Position numbers and translations under genes: made by a program
Shown here: one piece after another, positions 34,315 to 44,118 of the stretch
How the letters are laid out: each line of letters begins with the position of its first letter
How positions within the stretch are numbered: the first letter of the stretch is position 1
Source: Anaerobaca lacustris
GTDB lineage: Bacteria > Planctomycetota > Phycisphaerae > Sedimentisphaerales > Anaerobacaceae
Direction: 5' to 3'
NCBI RefSeq assembly: GCF_030012215.1
Contig: NZ_JASCXX010000001.1
Span: 1-64,000 of the forward strand
DNA length: 64,000 nt
The notes under the pieces: model-generated
Databases searched by the model: none
Seen by the model: the letters and a program-made list of their open reading frames with translations, nothing else
What the model was told of the DNA's origin: nothing

Positions 34315-35886
34315 ATGTCGAAGATGTCGCATACGCGCCGCGATTTTCTCAAGCTGGCCGGCCTGGTTGCCATGCCGTTTGTTCTCCCAGAATCGGCCCG
34401 ATCGCAGGATGCACAGAGGTCGCACGGCCAGACCCGCCCCAACATCGTCTTCATTTTCACCGACGACCACGCGGTCCAGGCGATCGGCGCCTACGGCTCG
34501 ATCATCAACCAAACCCCGCATATCGACCGCCTGTCGCGCGAGGGGGCGATCTTCGACCGGTGCTTCTGCTGCAACTCCATCTGTGCGCCGAGCCGGGCCG
34601 CGGTGTTGACGGGCAAGCACAGTCACGCCAACGGCCAGAGGACCAACGCGGAAACCTTCGACGGATCGCAGCCGACGTTTCCAAAGCTGCTGCGTCAGGC
34701 CGGCTACGAAACGGCGCTGATCGGTAAGTGGCACCTCCGATCGGACCCGACGGGATTCGACCACTGGGAGGTCCTCCCCGGCCAAGGCTCGTACTACAAC
34801 CCCGACTTCCTCACAGCCGCCGGCAGAAAGCACTATGAGGGGTATGCGACGGACATCACGACCGACCTGGCCCTCGACTGGCTCAAGACCGGGCGGGACG
34901 CGAGCAAGCCGTTTCTGTTGATGTGTCAGCACAAGGCGCCCCATCGTACGTGGGCTCCGGGCCCGGACCACCTGACGCTATATGACGATGTTACGATTCC
35001 CGAGCCGCCGACCCTGTTCGATGACTACGCCGGTCGCAGTCCGCTGCTCAAGGAAAACGAGATGACTATCACCGGGCACCTGATGTACGACTACGATCTG
35101 AAGGTCACCGGCCTCAAGGAGCCGGACCTGCTCGGCCGGGCGTACGAGAATCCCGAATACCGTCGCATGACGGATGAGCAGCGTGCCCGGTGGGACGCCG
35201 CCTATGGGCCACAGAACGAAGCCTTCCTCAACAACCGGCCCGAGGGCAAAGAGCTGGTCCGCTGGAAGTACCAGCGCTACATCAAGGACTATCTGCGTTG
35301 CGTTGCGTCGGTCGACGACAACGTCGGGCGTCTTCTGGATTACCTCGATGCGGCCGGCCTGTCGGACAACACGATCGTCGTGTACAGTTCGGATCAGGGC
35401 TTCTATCTGGGCGAGCACGGCTGGTACGACAAACGGTGGATCTACGAGGAGTCCTTCCGGATGCCTTTCGTCGTGAGGTGGCCCGGGGTCGCCCGGCCCG
35501 GCACGCGGGTCAGTGCGCTGGCACAGAACATCGACTTCGCGCCGACGTTCCTCGACGCGGCCGGACTCGAACCGCCCGGAGAGATGCAGGGCGCGAGCCT
35601 GCGTCCGCTGATGGACGGCACGGTTCCGTCCGACTGGCGGCGCGGCGTCTACTACCACTACTACGAGAGAGGCGAGCATAATGTCCCTCGCCATGAGGGT
35701 GTGCGGACCGAGCGGTACAAGCTCGTGCACTTCTATGACGTCGGACAGTGGGAGTTGTACGACCTGGTGGAGGACCCGCAGGAGATGCGCAGCGTCTATG
35801 ACGAGCCTGCCTATCGCCGGACGGCCACCCGGCTGAAGACCGAGCTCGAGGCCCTTCGCAGGAAATACGCCGTTGAGCCCGCGTAA
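34315..35886 (+). CDS. Sulfatase (formylglycine type) with Tat signal
   Basis: A 523-residue type I sulfatase. The N-terminus has a twin-arginine signal ([14 protein letters not shown], residues 7-20), so it is exported folded. The active-site motif C-x-P-S-R is Cys90-Ala-Pro-Ser-Arg94, followed by AAVLTG and Lys101; Cys90 must be converted to formylglycine by a maturase encoded elsewhere. Calcium ligands are Asp50-Asp51 (FIFTDDH) and the later SSDQG (about 358-362), where Gln replaces the usual Asn, as in many S1 subfamilies. The length is within the range of planctomycete sulfatases that desulfate algal and animal glycans. Subfamily and substrate are unknown. It is probably a single gene. 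Confidence 0.93.
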   Translation: MSKMSHTRRDFLKLAGLVAMPFVLPESARSQDAQRSHGQTRPNIVFIFTDDHAVQAIGAYGSIINQTPHIDRLSREGAIFDRCFCCNSICAPSRAAVLTGKHSHANGQRTNAETFDGSQPTFPKLLRQAGYETALIGKWHLRSDPTGFDHWEVLPGQGSYYNPDFLTAAGRKHYEGYATDITTDLALDWLKTGRDASKPFLLMCQHKAPHRTWAPGPDHLTLYDDVTIPEPPTLFDDYAGRSPLLKENEMTITGHLMYDYDLKVTGLKEPDLLGRAYENPEYRRMTDEQRARWDAAYGPQNEAFLNNRPEGKELVRWKYQRYIKDYLRCVASVDDNVGRLLDYLDAAGLSDNTIVVYSSDQGFYLGEHGWYDKRWIYEESFRMPFVVRWPGVARPGTRVSALAQNIDFAPTFLDAAGLEPPGEMQGASLRPLMDGTVPSDWRRGVYYHYYERGEHNVPRHEGVRTERYKLVHFYDVGQWELYDLVEDPQEMRSVYDEPAYRRTATRLKTELEALRRKYAVEPA

Positions 35887-35990
35887 CCACCAATCCGGCC
35901 GCCACCTGCCGCATTGCCGATGCCATCGCAGAGGGAATGCGATTGACAAAACCCCGCAAAATCGTCAAACTATTATCATCAAAGACGTTA

Positions 35991-36064
35991 GCGCCCGTAG
36001 CTCAGTTGGATAGAGCAACGGATTTCTAATCCGTAGGCCGCAGGTTCGAGTCCTGCCGGGCGCG
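35991..36064 (+). tRNA. tRNA-Arg (anticodon TCT)
   Basis: A complete 74-base cloverleaf without encoded CCA: acceptor GCGCCCG (35991-35997) with CGGGCGC (36057-36063) and discriminator G; the anticodon stem ACGGA/TCCGT (36018-36022, 36030-36034) holds the loop TTTCTAA with TCT at 36025-36027; the T arm has GGTTCGAGTCC. TCT reads AGA. A TTGACA at 35943-35948 upstream could be the -35, but the nearest -10 (TATTAT, 35971-35976) is 22 bp away, so the promoter is uncertain. Confidence 0.95.
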
Positions 36065-36348
36065 ATTGCATGGACGCGACGATGGCATCTCAAGGATTTG
36101 TAGTGCGGCTCTGCCGTGCGGCTCGCTGCCCGGTGTCTGTAAGGTCTTTCTATGTAAGGCTTTGGGGTGTTTGCGTGTTGCAGTGGAGACGTGAGGAGGA
36201 CGTCGAAAAACACATAATAACGGAGAAAGACCGTTACGAATCAGGGCCATTGCGGCACTGTGCGTTTGTAAACGATCCGGTCGGCATGCTCGGCCGGACC
36301 AGAATCGGTGGGAGTGGTAGGGGCATAGATAGGTAGGGAGGAGTTGAT

Positions 36349-39300
36349 ATGAGCAGTGTGAATGAATCACGTTCGAGAGGTGTCGTGGCCGTGTTGGCGG
36401 TCCTTTTTCTGCTGGCGTCTGTGGCCTATGGGGTCCCCGTCAACCTGAGCAACGGGGTTCCCGTGACCGGTCTGTCCGGGGCGGCCGGCAGCGAGCAGTT
36501 CTACATGATCGTCGTTCCCTCAGGGCAGGACGATCTGGTCATCAGCATCTCCGGCGGCACGGGCGACTGCGACCTCTACGTACGCAGGAACGCTCTGCCC
36601 ACGACCACGACGTACGACTACCGGCCCTACAAGATCGGCAACAACGAAGCGGTCAACGTGACCAATCCAGCGGCGGGCACCTGGTACATTATGCTTCGGG
36701 GCTATGCCAGCTATTCCGGCGTGACCCTTGCAGCCAGCTACTCGGCCAGCGCCACCGTCGTGCCGCTGACCAACGGCGTGGTTCTGACCGGCCTGAGCGA
36801 TGCGACCGGGGGCGAGAAGTTCTACAGGATCGAGGTGCCCAGCGGCCAGACGAAGCTCGAAATCACGATCGCCGGCGGCACGGGCGACTGCGACCTCTAT
36901 GTCAAGCGGGGCGCGCTGCCGACAACGACCAGCTACGACTACCGGCCGTTTCTCTTCGGCAACAACGAATCCGTGACCGTCGACAACCCCGCCGGGGGAA
37001 CCTGGTACATCATGCTCCGGGCCTACAGCGCCTATTCGGGCCTGACCTTGCTGGCAAGCCACACCGGAGGCGTGGGAACGATTCTAAGCAACGGCGTGCC
37101 CGTCACGGGGATTTCCGGGGCAACGGGCGGCGAGCGAATCTACCGGATCGACGTCCCGTCCGGCCAGGCCAATCTGGAGATCAAGATCTCCGGCGGCACC
37201 GGCGACTGCGATCTCCACGTCAAATTCGGCGCCCAGCCGACCATCAGCGACTACGACTATCGACCGTTCCTCTCCGGCAACGACGAGACGGTTTCGGTTG
37301 CCAGCCCGGCCGGCGGCACATGGTTCATCATGTTGCGGGGCAACAGCGCCTATTCCGGGGTGACGTTGGTTGCCAGCTATGGAGATGTGTCTGCCCTCAA
37401 GGACAACGTTCCGGTCTTCGACATCTCCGGCACCGTTAGCAGCGAGCGGTTCTACAAGATCGACGTCCCCTCCGGTCAGTCCGTCCTGGAGATCAAGATC
37501 TCCGGCGGCACCGGCAACTGCGACCTCTACGTTCGCTGGGGCGCCAAGCCCACGACGGCGACCTGGGATTACCGGCCGTATCTGGCGGGCAACAACGAGA
37601 CCGTGACGATCGACAATCCGCAGAGTGGAACCTGGTATATCATGCTGCGGGCCCGCACGGCCTATAGCGGGGTCACGCTCAACGCCGACTACTGGTTTGC
37701 GGGGACCGTAACCCTTCTGGACAACGGCGTGCCTGTGACCGGGATCGCCGGTGCCGAGGGCAGCGAGCGGTTCTACCGCATCATCGTGCCCAGCGGTCAG
37801 GCGAGGTTTGAGGTCTCGATCTCCGGCGGCACCGGCGACGCGGACCTGTATGTCAAGAGGGACGCCGTTCCGACGACAACCGATTATGATTACCGTCCAT
37901 ACCTGATCGGCAACAATGAGACCGCCACGATCAACAATCCGACCGGCGGCAACTGGCTCATCATGATCCGGGGCTATCGCGCCTACACGGGCCTTACCCT
38001 CGTCGCCACCTTTGGCAGCGGCACCACTCCCGATCCCGTGGCCGCGCTGAGCAACGGCGTTCCCGTGACCGGACTGACGGGTGCGACCGGCAGCGAGGTC
38101 TATTACCGGATCGACGTGCCCGCCGGACAGGCCAGCCTGGAGATCAAGACCTCCGGCGGCACCGGTGATGCGGACCTGTACGTCCGCCGGGACAGCAAGC
38201 CCACGACGACGGAGTGGGATTACCGTCCGCATCTGATTGGCAACAACGAGACGGTCACGATCAACAATCCGACGGCCGGCACGTATTTTATCATGCTTCG
38301 GGGCTACCAGGCGTATGCGGGCGTGACCCTGGTCGCCACGTATGTGCCTATCGCGGGTTCTGTCGTCATGCTCAACAACGGGGTCCCGGTATCGGGGCTG
38401 TCCGGTGCAGTGGGCAGCGAGACGTCCTACGCGATCGCGGTCCCGGCCGACCAGGACTTTCTGAACATCTCGATCTCGGGTGGCACCGGCGACTGCGACC
38501 TCTACGTCAAGAGAGGTGACATGCCCACGACGACGAGCTGGGACTACCGGCCGTACCTGATCGGCAACAACGAAAGCGTCGAGATTGCCAATCCCGCGAC
38601 CGCGATCTGGTACATCATGCTCCGCGCCCACCAGGCCTATTCCGGCGTGACACTGCTGGCCACGCACGGGGTGATCGGAACCGGCAACGAGTTCGCCGGC
38701 GATCCGAACTGCGTCGCCCTGTGGCGCTTCGAGAGCGGGCAATTGACGGCCGATTCGATCGGAACCAACAACCTCGAGAACTACGGGGTGCAGGTCGATA
38801 CGACGGATTACCGAGAGGGCGAGGCCTCCGCGAGGTTCCGGGCGGCCGAGTCGAACTGGATGAACATCAACGACAACCGTCTGTCCAATGATTTCCCGAC
38901 CCGGAACGGGGACTCGAACGTCCAAATGTCAGTCTGTCTCTGGATGAAGCCGGCGAGCTTCTCTTATGAGAACACCATCATCGGCAAGTATCTCATCGCT
39001 ACCGGCGATCGGTCGTGGAGGATCTTTGCGGGCAATCAAGGCCCGATGACGGGTGCATTGAAAGTGGGCCTGGGCATCGAGGGCGGCTCGCGTTTTCAGA
39101 CCGTTGCGTTCGATGCGCCGGATCAGGTCCTGGCAATCGATAAGTGGTATCACGTTGCCCTGACGTATCGGGATTCGGATCGAAGGTACCACGTCAGGGT
39201 CTGGGATGCGGCGGCCAACGTTCTGCGATTCGACGCGACCGGCACGTTGGAGTCCTCGCTGGCCGTCAACAATGCCCCGGTGATCCTCGGCAACCTTCCG

Positions 39301-39411
39301 CTGGAGTCGAGGTACTACAACGGCCTGCTGGATGAAGTGGTCGTGTTCAACGACGTTCTGACCGTGGCCGAGATCGACCGGATTCGCCAGGGGGCGTACG
39401 GAAGACGGTAG
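36349..39411 (+). CDS. Secreted protein with seven PPC repeats and a LamG domain
   Basis: A 1020-residue exported protein. The signal peptide covers about 1-27 (VVAVLAVLFLLASVAYG). Seven repeats of about 104-110 residues follow, each starting with (L/N)(S/D)NGVPVTGLSG and ending in WYIMLRGY..YSGVTL; these are bacterial pre-peptidase C-terminal (PPC) beta domains with the SGGTGDCDLYV-R core. A C-terminal LamG/concanavalin-like domain covers about 785-1015 (VALWRFESGQLTADSIGTNN, then GLLDEVVVFNDVLT). PPC domains are usually cleaved from the C-terminus of secreted proteases; a stack of seven with no catalytic domain suggests a binding or structural role. A perfect inverted repeat TAACGG-AGAAAGA-CCGTTA (36218-36236) lies upstream, and GGGAGGAG gives a clear ribosome site. 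A strong terminator follows. Confidence 0.88.
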   Translation: MSSVNESRSRGVVAVLAVLFLLASVAYGVPVNLSNGVPVTGLSGAAGSEQFYMIVVPSGQDDLVISISGGTGDCDLYVRRNALPTTTTYDYRPYKIGNNEAVNVTNPAAGTWYIMLRGYASYSGVTLAASYSASATVVPLTNGVVLTGLSDATGGEKFYRIEVPSGQTKLEITIAGGTGDCDLYVKRGALPTTTSYDYRPFLFGNNESVTVDNPAGGTWYIMLRAYSAYSGLTLLASHTGGVGTILSNGVPVTGISGATGGERIYRIDVPSGQANLEIKISGGTGDCDLHVKFGAQPTISDYDYRPFLSGNDETVSVASPAGGTWFIMLRGNSAYSGVTLVASYGDVSALKDNVPVFDISGTVSSERFYKIDVPSGQSVLEIKISGGTGNCDLYVRWGAKPTTATWDYRPYLAGNNETVTIDNPQSGTWYIMLRARTAYSGVTLNADYWFAGTVTLLDNGVPVTGIAGAEGSERFYRIIVPSGQARFEVSISGGTGDADLYVKRDAVPTTTDYDYRPYLIGNNETATINNPTGGNWLIMIRGYRAYTGLTLVATFGSGTTPDPVAALSNGVPVTGLTGATGSEVYYRIDVPAGQASLEIKTSGGTGDADLYVRRDSKPTTTEWDYRPHLIGNNETVTINNPTAGTYFIMLRGYQAYAGVTLVATYVPIAGSVVMLNNGVPVSGLSGAVGSETSYAIAVPADQDFLNISISGGTGDCDLYVKRGDMPTTTSWDYRPYLIGNNESVEIANPATAIWYIMLRAHQAYSGVTLLATHGVIGTGNEFAGDPNCVALWRFESGQLTADSIGTNNLENYGVQVDTTDYREGEASARFRAAESNWMNINDNRLSNDFPTRNGDSNVQMSVCLWMKPASFSYENTIIGKYLIATGDRSWRIFAGNQGPMTGALKVGLGIEGGSRFQTVAFDAPDQVLAIDKWYHVALTYRDSDRRYHVRVWDAAANVLRFDATGTLESSLAVNNAPVILGNLPLESRYYNGLLDEVVVFNDVLTVAEIDRIRQGAYGRR
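36445..38680 (+). repeat. Seven tandem ~320-bp repeats encoding PPC domains
   Basis: Repeat starts, marked by the codons for L-x-N-G-V-P-V or its variants, are at 36445, 36766, 37084, 37396, 37717, 38047 and 38371. The spacings (321, 318, 312, 321, 330, 324) are all multiples of three. The repeats differ enough in sequence to show they are old duplications. Confidence 0.85.
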
Positions 39412-39441
39412 ACCGATCGATCCGCTGGATTTGACCTGTAG

Positions 39442-39479
39442 CCGGAGGGCGTCGCTGGGGGGCGCCCTCCGGTTTTCTG
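39442..39479 (+). terminator. Rho-independent terminator after the PPC protein
   Basis: Perfect 10-bp stem CCGGAGGGCG (39442-39451) / CGCCCTCCGG (39463-39472) with an 11-base loop, followed by TTTTCTG. It also lies between two converging genes and may serve both. Confidence 0.85.
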
Positions 39480-39561
39480 TTTGTCCGGCTCCTGCCCCTG
39501 GTGTTGTCCGAGGCAGGGCCTGCTCCTTGCGCTGAGTGCTGCCGGCGGCAGGCGAGCAGGA

Positions 39562-40587
39562 TTACGGTCGCGCTATACGGTGGTCCTGTGGCTTGACCCC
39601 TTTCTTGTGTCCACCGAAGCCGATAGGGCTCGGCTCATAGTCTCCGATGACGTCCACCTTGCCTCGGGACGGGATCTTGTCACTCATGTCGAGCGACCAG
39701 TAGCATGCGTTGACCATCAGCCGGCGGAAGTTCTCGTCTTCGAGATCGCCGGAGTGCCCCATCGTGGTCGTGAAGACCCTGGCGGTCTTGCCGGCATCGC
39801 CGGTATACGTCCGGGTCCAGGCGACCGGGACGGGCTTTTTGTCTTCATTCACCTTGTCGGTTGGCTCCATGCCGACCAGGACGTATCCCATGATAATGGG
39901 CGTACAGTCCCCTTCCAGCGTGGTCAGTCCGTAGACGTCCGACGGGCCCCAGATCGTGCCGACCCCGCGAACGATGGGGTGGTCCTCCATGCCCTCGGCG
40001 ACAAGCCCTCGCGTGCTCTCTTTGTTGTGGATGCCGTAGTGGTTGATCCACGTCTCGCCCAGCACCTGGCGGCCGTACCCCCCACGGAAGCTCTCGCTCC
40101 TGTTGTCCCAGCTATACCTGGCATAGGGGCTGTTCTTGTTCTTGCGATAGTAGAAGGGGTGGGTGGCGGTGCGAAGGGCGATAATGGGTTTGCCTGAGTT
40201 GGTGTAGTCGATGATATGTTTCATCTGCTCGTCGGGCAACTCGCGGAACCGCGTGAACAGCACCATGAGATCGGCGTGGCCCAGGATCTCCAGGCCGGGG
40301 ATGTTGTCGACGATCACGGGGTCGATTTCGCCGGATTCTTCGTTGATGGCGAACAGCACGGTGCACTTGAAACCGTGATGGATCGCCAGGACCTTGGCGA
40401 GCATGGGCATCGACTCTTCCGAGCGGTATTCCTCGTCGCCCGTGACGAAGACGATGTGTTTGCCGCGGCCGGGACCGGCTTTGCCCTCGAACGTGATCCA
40501 GCGTGGGTCCGAGGCGAAGAGGGGACTTGATTGGGCCGCGAACAGGGCGATCAACGTTGCCCACAGGCATCTCTGGGGGGTGGTCAT
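39562..40587 (-). CDS. ThuA domain-containing secreted protein
   Basis: A 341-residue exported protein: signal peptide (about 1-26) and a ThuA-like fold of the class I glutamine-amidotransferase type (GKHIVFVTGDEEYRSEESMP near 46-65, then NIPGLEILGHADLMVLFTRF, GKPIIALRTATHPFYY and WTRTYTGDAGKTARVFTTTM). ThuA proteins are common in planctomycetes; the founding member is linked to trehalose utilisation and later members to 3-keto sugar metabolism, but no catalytic Cys triad is evident here. The start at 40587 has AGGAGG seven bases upstream; the frame reaches 40875 but that part lies in the promoter region of the divergent gene. It is a divergent neighbour of the sugar operon beginning at 40878, which fits a shared role. 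Confidence 0.85.
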   Translation of the reverse strand: MTTPQRCLWATLIALFAAQSSPLFASDPRWITFEGKAGPGRGKHIVFVTGDEEYRSEESMPMLAKVLAIHHGFKCTVLFAINEESGEIDPVIVDNIPGLEILGHADLMVLFTRFRELPDEQMKHIIDYTNSGKPIIALRTATHPFYYRKNKNSPYARYSWDNRSESFRGGYGRQVLGETWINHYGIHNKESTRGLVAEGMEDHPIVRGVGTIWGPSDVYGLTTLEGDCTPIIMGYVLVGMEPTDKVNEDKKPVPVAWTRTYTGDAGKTARVFTTTMGHSGDLEDENFRRLMVNACYWSLDMSDKIPSRGKVDVIGDYEPSPIGFGGHKKGVKPQDHRIARP

Positions 40588-40626
40588 ATCCGAACCTCCT
40601 TTCATCAGGTGCGATTTTTGGGAGTG

Positions 40627-40632
40627 ATTATA
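40627..40632 (-). promoter_or_regulatory. Putative -10 element for the ThuA gene
   Basis: A perfect TATAAT on the minus strand, 40 bp before the ATG at 40587. The -35 at 17 bp is poor (GTGCAC), so use would need an activator or an extended element. Confidence 0.35.
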
Positions 40633-40720
40633 GCATCGTGTATGGGGGCGTGCACGGTTTATGTTGTCTCGATTGTCGGACGGACGCCTCTTTCGGGCCT
40701 GCAAACCACGGTGAAAAAGG

Positions 40721-40749
40721 TTGACAGGCTTGGGTGGCGCCTGTAGAAG
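40721..40749 (+). promoter_or_regulatory. Putative promoter of the sugar operon
   Basis: Perfect TTGACA (40721-40726) and TAGAAG (40744-40749) separated by 17 bp, divergent from the ThuA -10. The leader to the ATG at 40878 would be about 120 bases. Confidence 0.5.
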
Positions 40750-40877
40750 GGACACGAATCCGCATCGAGAGATGCGGCTCAATTCGGATGACGCATCCGG
40801 CCTGTGACCCGGTCGGATGCTTACGCCAGGAGCCGGAACACGATGGCTATCATCACCAACTCTTTTCGGGGGCACCC

Positions 40878-41729
40878 ATGAAGACAGGAATCAATCTCTT
40901 ACTCTGGACACCGTTCGTCACCGAGGAGCATTTTGGCATTCTGGAGAAGCTCAAGGCCACCGGGTACGACGGGGCGGAAATCCCGCTGTTCGGCGGTGAT
41001 GTCGCGCACTACAAGACAGTGGGCAAAGCTCTGGCGGACAACGGTTTGAAGTCCACCGCCTGCACGGTGATGCCGGACGAAGAGCACAATCCGATCAGTG
41101 CCGAGCCCAAGCATCGACAGGGTGGGGTCGATTACCTCAAATGGGTGATCGACTGCTGCGAGGCCTTCGGGGCCGAGGTCCTGTGCGGGCCGTTCTACCA
41201 GCCGCTGGGCAAGTTCACAGGGGTGCCGCCGACCGCCGAAGAGAAGAAGCGGGCGGCCGAGGTCCATCGGCAGATCGCCGACTACGCGCAGAAGGCCGGT
41301 GTGGTGCTGGCGGTGGAGTGTCTGAATCGCTTCGAGTGCTACTTCCTCAACATCCTCGACGACGGCGCCGCCTACGCCAGGCAGGTGGGCCACCCCAACT
41401 TCGGCGTGATGTACGATTCGTTCCACGCGAACGTCGAAGAGAAGGACCCGGTCGGCTGCATCACGAGAAATCTGGACATGATCCGTCACGTCCACATCAG
41501 CGAGAACGACCGCGGGACACCGGGCAAGGGACACGTTCCCTTCGGTGGGATCCTCAAGGCACTGCGGGCCGGCGGATACGATCAGTGGCTGACAATCGAA
41601 GCTTTCGGACGCAGCCTGCCCGAACTGGCGGCGACCACGTGCGTCTGGCGCGATCTGTCGGCCAGCCCGGAGGAATGCTACGAGTTCGGTTATAAGACGA
41701 TCATGGACAACTGGCAGGCGGCGGCCTGA
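40878..41729 (+). CDS. Ketose 3-epimerase-family sugar phosphate isomerase/epimerase
   Basis: A 283-residue TIM-barrel protein. The four metal ligands of the D-tagatose/D-psicose 3-epimerase family are visible with the same spacing as in the Pseudomonas cichorii enzyme: Glu147 (AVECLNRFE), Asp180 (GVMYDSFH), His206 (HVHISENDRGTPGKGH) and Glu241 (LTIEAFGR). The intervals 33, 26 and 35 match. Predicted reaction: C3 epimerisation of a ketose, or related chemistry on 3-keto sugars. The start at 40878 (MKTGINLLLW) is the conserved barrel beginning; its Shine-Dalgarno is weak. It is the first gene of a six-gene plus-strand run (gaps 51, 75, 85, 68 and 32 bp) with sugar-acting oxidoreductases, supporting catabolism of a rare or oxidised sugar. 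Confidence 0.85.
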   Translation: MKTGINLLLWTPFVTEEHFGILEKLKATGYDGAEIPLFGGDVAHYKTVGKALADNGLKSTACTVMPDEEHNPISAEPKHRQGGVDYLKWVIDCCEAFGAEVLCGPFYQPLGKFTGVPPTAEEKKRAAEVHRQIADYAQKAGVVLAVECLNRFECYFLNILDDGAAYARQVGHPNFGVMYDSFHANVEEKDPVGCITRNLDMIRHVHISENDRGTPGKGHVPFGGILKALRAGGYDQWLTIEAFGRSLPELAATTCVWRDLSASPEECYEFGYKTIMDNWQAAA

Positions 41730-41780
41730 GGATGAAGCAGCCCGCCGGGAACGCATAGGGAATCGGAAAGGAGCCAAAAG

Positions 41781-42818
41781 ATGAGTTCGAACCCCCTCCC
41801 CAAACTTCACAACGCCATGTGGCCGGGACTGGTCGGCAAAGGTGACGGCCCGGGCCAGGAGCCTCCGATCAGTCTCGAACGGATGCTCGAGCTGACCGCC
41901 GGCGCCGAGGTGAACGGCCAGAAGTTCGACGGCATCGACTACTTCCTGTTCCTGCCGCACACCGACCCCAACGCCGGCGATGATGAGCTGAGGAAGATCG
42001 CCGATCTCATTGCGGGGTACGGTTTCAACGTCGGTTCGCTCGTGGCCCCGGTCTGGGGTGGTACGGTCGGCGACACGGCGATGGGTGACGCCGCGGCCCG
42101 TGAGAAGTTTCTCGAAGCCGTGCGGATGGCCTGCCGGATTGCGGGTGTGTTCAACAAGCACGGCGTGCGCAAGTACGGCGTGATTCGGATCGACTCGGCC
42201 GAGTTCGGCGTCGAGAAATGGCGTCAGGACCCCAAGGGCAACACCGCCAAAATCGCCGAGACGTTCCGCGAGGCGGCCAGAATTGCCGCCGATCACGGCG
42301 AACGCCTGGCGGCCGAGGGCGAGATCTGCTGGGCCGGCTTGCACAGTTGGCGGGCCATGCTCGATCTGCTGGAGGCCGTGGGCATGCCGGAGACATTCGG
42401 CTTCCAGGCCGATATGGCCCACACGTATCTGTACCTGATGGGCTACAATTCGCCGGAGGACGCGCTGCTGAAGCCGGGGTATTCCGAGGACGAGTTTTAC
42501 GCCGCGTATGAGAAGATGGTCGATAAGCTGCGGCCCTGGACGATCGATTTCCACGTCGCCCAGAACGACGGCGAGGTGCATGGCGCCGGTACGCACGACA
42601 AGACGGGAAAGCACTGCCGGGCCGACGACCCCAACGGCAAGCTCGACATCGTCCGCTGCGCCGGCTACTGGCTCAAGGATGCCAAGGCGCGCGGCATCCA
42701 GCACATCTGCTGGGACGGTTGCATGTTCCCCAACGCGACGCTCGAAGCGCCCGCGACATGGAATGCGATCCTCGACGTGATGCTCAAGGTGCGCGCCGCG
42801 CACGGATGGAATGCGTAG
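41781..42818 (+). CDS. TIM-barrel sugar isomerase-like protein
   Basis: A 345-residue protein with the xylose-isomerase-like barrel fold. Recognisable parts are [20 protein letters not shown] (about 49-68), the [13 protein letters not shown] segment with an acidic residue in the strand (about 178-190), [15 protein letters not shown] (about 205-219) and [20 protein letters not shown]. These acidic and His residues are compatible with a two-metal isomerase site. It is distinct from the 283-residue epimerase upstream. Substrate and direction are unknown. A good AAAGGAG precedes the start. The TAG stop at 42816-42818 is part of a REP-like hairpin. Confidence 0.78.
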   Translation: MSSNPLPKLHNAMWPGLVGKGDGPGQEPPISLERMLELTAGAEVNGQKFDGIDYFLFLPHTDPNAGDDELRKIADLIAGYGFNVGSLVAPVWGGTVGDTAMGDAAAREKFLEAVRMACRIAGVFNKHGVRKYGVIRIDSAEFGVEKWRQDPKGNTAKIAETFREAARIAADHGERLAAEGEICWAGLHSWRAMLDLLEAVGMPETFGFQADMAHTYLYLMGYNSPEDALLKPGYSEDEFYAAYEKMVDKLRPWTIDFHVAQNDGEVHGAGTHDKTGKHCRADDPNGKLDIVRCAGYWLKDAKARGIQHICWDGCMFPNATLEAPATWNAILDVMLKVRAAHGWNA

Positions 42819-42842
42819 GGCGTGCCTGGCACACCGTTGCGG
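42815..42842. repeat. REP-like hairpin at the end of the TIM-barrel gene
   Basis: GTAG (42815-42818) supplies the stop codon TAG, followed by GGCGTGC (42819-42825), loop CTG, and GCACACC (42829-42835), a stem with one mismatch, then GTTGCGG. It is a near copy of 2842-2868 in the same order. Confidence 0.6.
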
Positions 42843-42893
42843 TGCGGAACGTCTATACGGATTGCCGAGGACTCTGAATAAGGAATCACTGCT

Positions 42894-44033
42894 ATGACCA
42901 AACCACTGAACGTTGGCATGATCGGCTACGGTTTCATGGGCCGAACCCACTCGAACGCCTATCGCAAAGCGCCGAATTTCTTCGACCTGCCGTACAAACC
43001 CGTCCTCAAGACCATTTGTGGGCTGGAAGAGAAAGAGGCGAAGGCCTTCGCGGACCGATGGGGCTACGAATCGTATGTGACCGACTGGCGCAAGGTGATC
43101 GACGACAAGAGCATCGACGTCGTTGACATCTGCGTGCCGAACAACTACCACGCGGAAATCGCCATCGCCGCCGCCGAGGCGGGCAAGATGATTATCTGCG
43201 AGAAGCCGCTGGCGCGGACGGCCGCTGAGGCCGAGCCGATGGTTCAGGCGGTAGAGAAGGCGGGCGTGGCGAACCTGGTGTCGTTCAACTACCGCCGGGT
43301 GCCGGCGGTGACGCTGGCCAAGAAGCTCATCGACGAAGGCCGGCTGGGCAAGATCTTCCACTATCGGGCCAACTTCCTGCAGGATTGGACCATCTCGTCT
43401 CAGGTTCCGCAGGGCGGTATGGCGACGTGGCGGCTGGACGTCAAGGCGGCCGGTTCCGGCGTGACCGGCGATCTGCTCGCCCACTGCATCGATACGGCCA
43501 TGTGGCACAACGGCCCGATCAGCGCCGTCTGCGGCATGACCGAAACCTTCGTCAAGCAGCGCATGCACGCCGAGACGGGCAAGGTCGAGCCAGTGGGGAT
43601 CGACGATGCATGCACGTTCTTCTGCCGCTTCGACAACGGTTCGCTGGGCAATTTCGAGTCCACGCGCTACGCCCGCGGCCACAAGGCCCTCTACACGTTC
43701 GAGATCAACGGTGAGAACGCATCGATTGCCTGGGACCTCCACGACCTGCATCGTCTGAGCTATTTCGACCATCGCGACGATTCGATCGTGCGTGGCTGGC
43801 GGTCGGTCCACGTCACCGACGGCGACATGCCGTACATGGGCAAATGGTGGGTGCCGGGATTGCAGATCGGCTACGAGCATTCGTTCGTGCATCAGGTGGC
43901 CGACTTCCTGGAGAACGCCGCGAAGGGCCAGCCGACGTCGCCGACGTTTCGCGAGGCCCTGGCGACGCAGAAAGTCTGCGATGCCGTGCTCGCTTCGGCC
44001 AAGGCCGGCAAGTGGGAAACAATCAAGTATTAA
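42894..44033 (+). CDS. Gfo/Idh/MocA family oxidoreductase (cytoplasmic)
   Basis: A 379-residue NAD(P)-dependent dehydrogenase. Rossmann motif [13 protein letters not shown] (7-19), then the [15 protein letters not shown] stretch with the catalytic-type Lys (E-K-P), and a C-terminal substrate domain with [14 protein letters not shown] (about 196-209) that carries the conserved His-Asp pair. No signal peptide. Members of this family oxidise or reduce sugars and inositols at C3 or C1, and several act in 3-keto-glycoside pathways. Position between the TIM-barrel and the cupin suggests that it interconverts a sugar and its keto form in the same pathway. It is quite different in sequence from the Tat-type relative two genes on, so they are probably not redundant. 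Confidence 0.9.
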   Translation: MTKPLNVGMIGYGFMGRTHSNAYRKAPNFFDLPYKPVLKTICGLEEKEAKAFADRWGYESYVTDWRKVIDDKSIDVVDICVPNNYHAEIAIAAAEAGKMIICEKPLARTAAEAEPMVQAVEKAGVANLVSFNYRRVPAVTLAKKLIDEGRLGKIFHYRANFLQDWTISSQVPQGGMATWRLDVKAAGSGVTGDLLAHCIDTAMWHNGPISAVCGMTETFVKQRMHAETGKVEPVGIDDACTFFCRFDNGSLGNFESTRYARGHKALYTFEINGENASIAWDLHDLHRLSYFDHRDDSIVRGWRSVHVTDGDMPYMGKWWVPGLQIGYEHSFVHQVADFLENAAKGQPTSPTFREALATQKVCDAVLASAKAGKWETIKY

Positions 44034-44118
44034 ACGCGTAACGCGAAGCGATCCGCGGCGGAGACGGGATGACCTCCGCCCGGGTACGCACCGCCACATG
44101 AAGAAGGGGTAGTGGACT

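Noticed and set aside
35991-36064. tRNA-Arg as an integration site for a mobile element
   Set aside because: No integrase, no direct repeat of the tRNA 3' end and no change in gene style was seen nearby.
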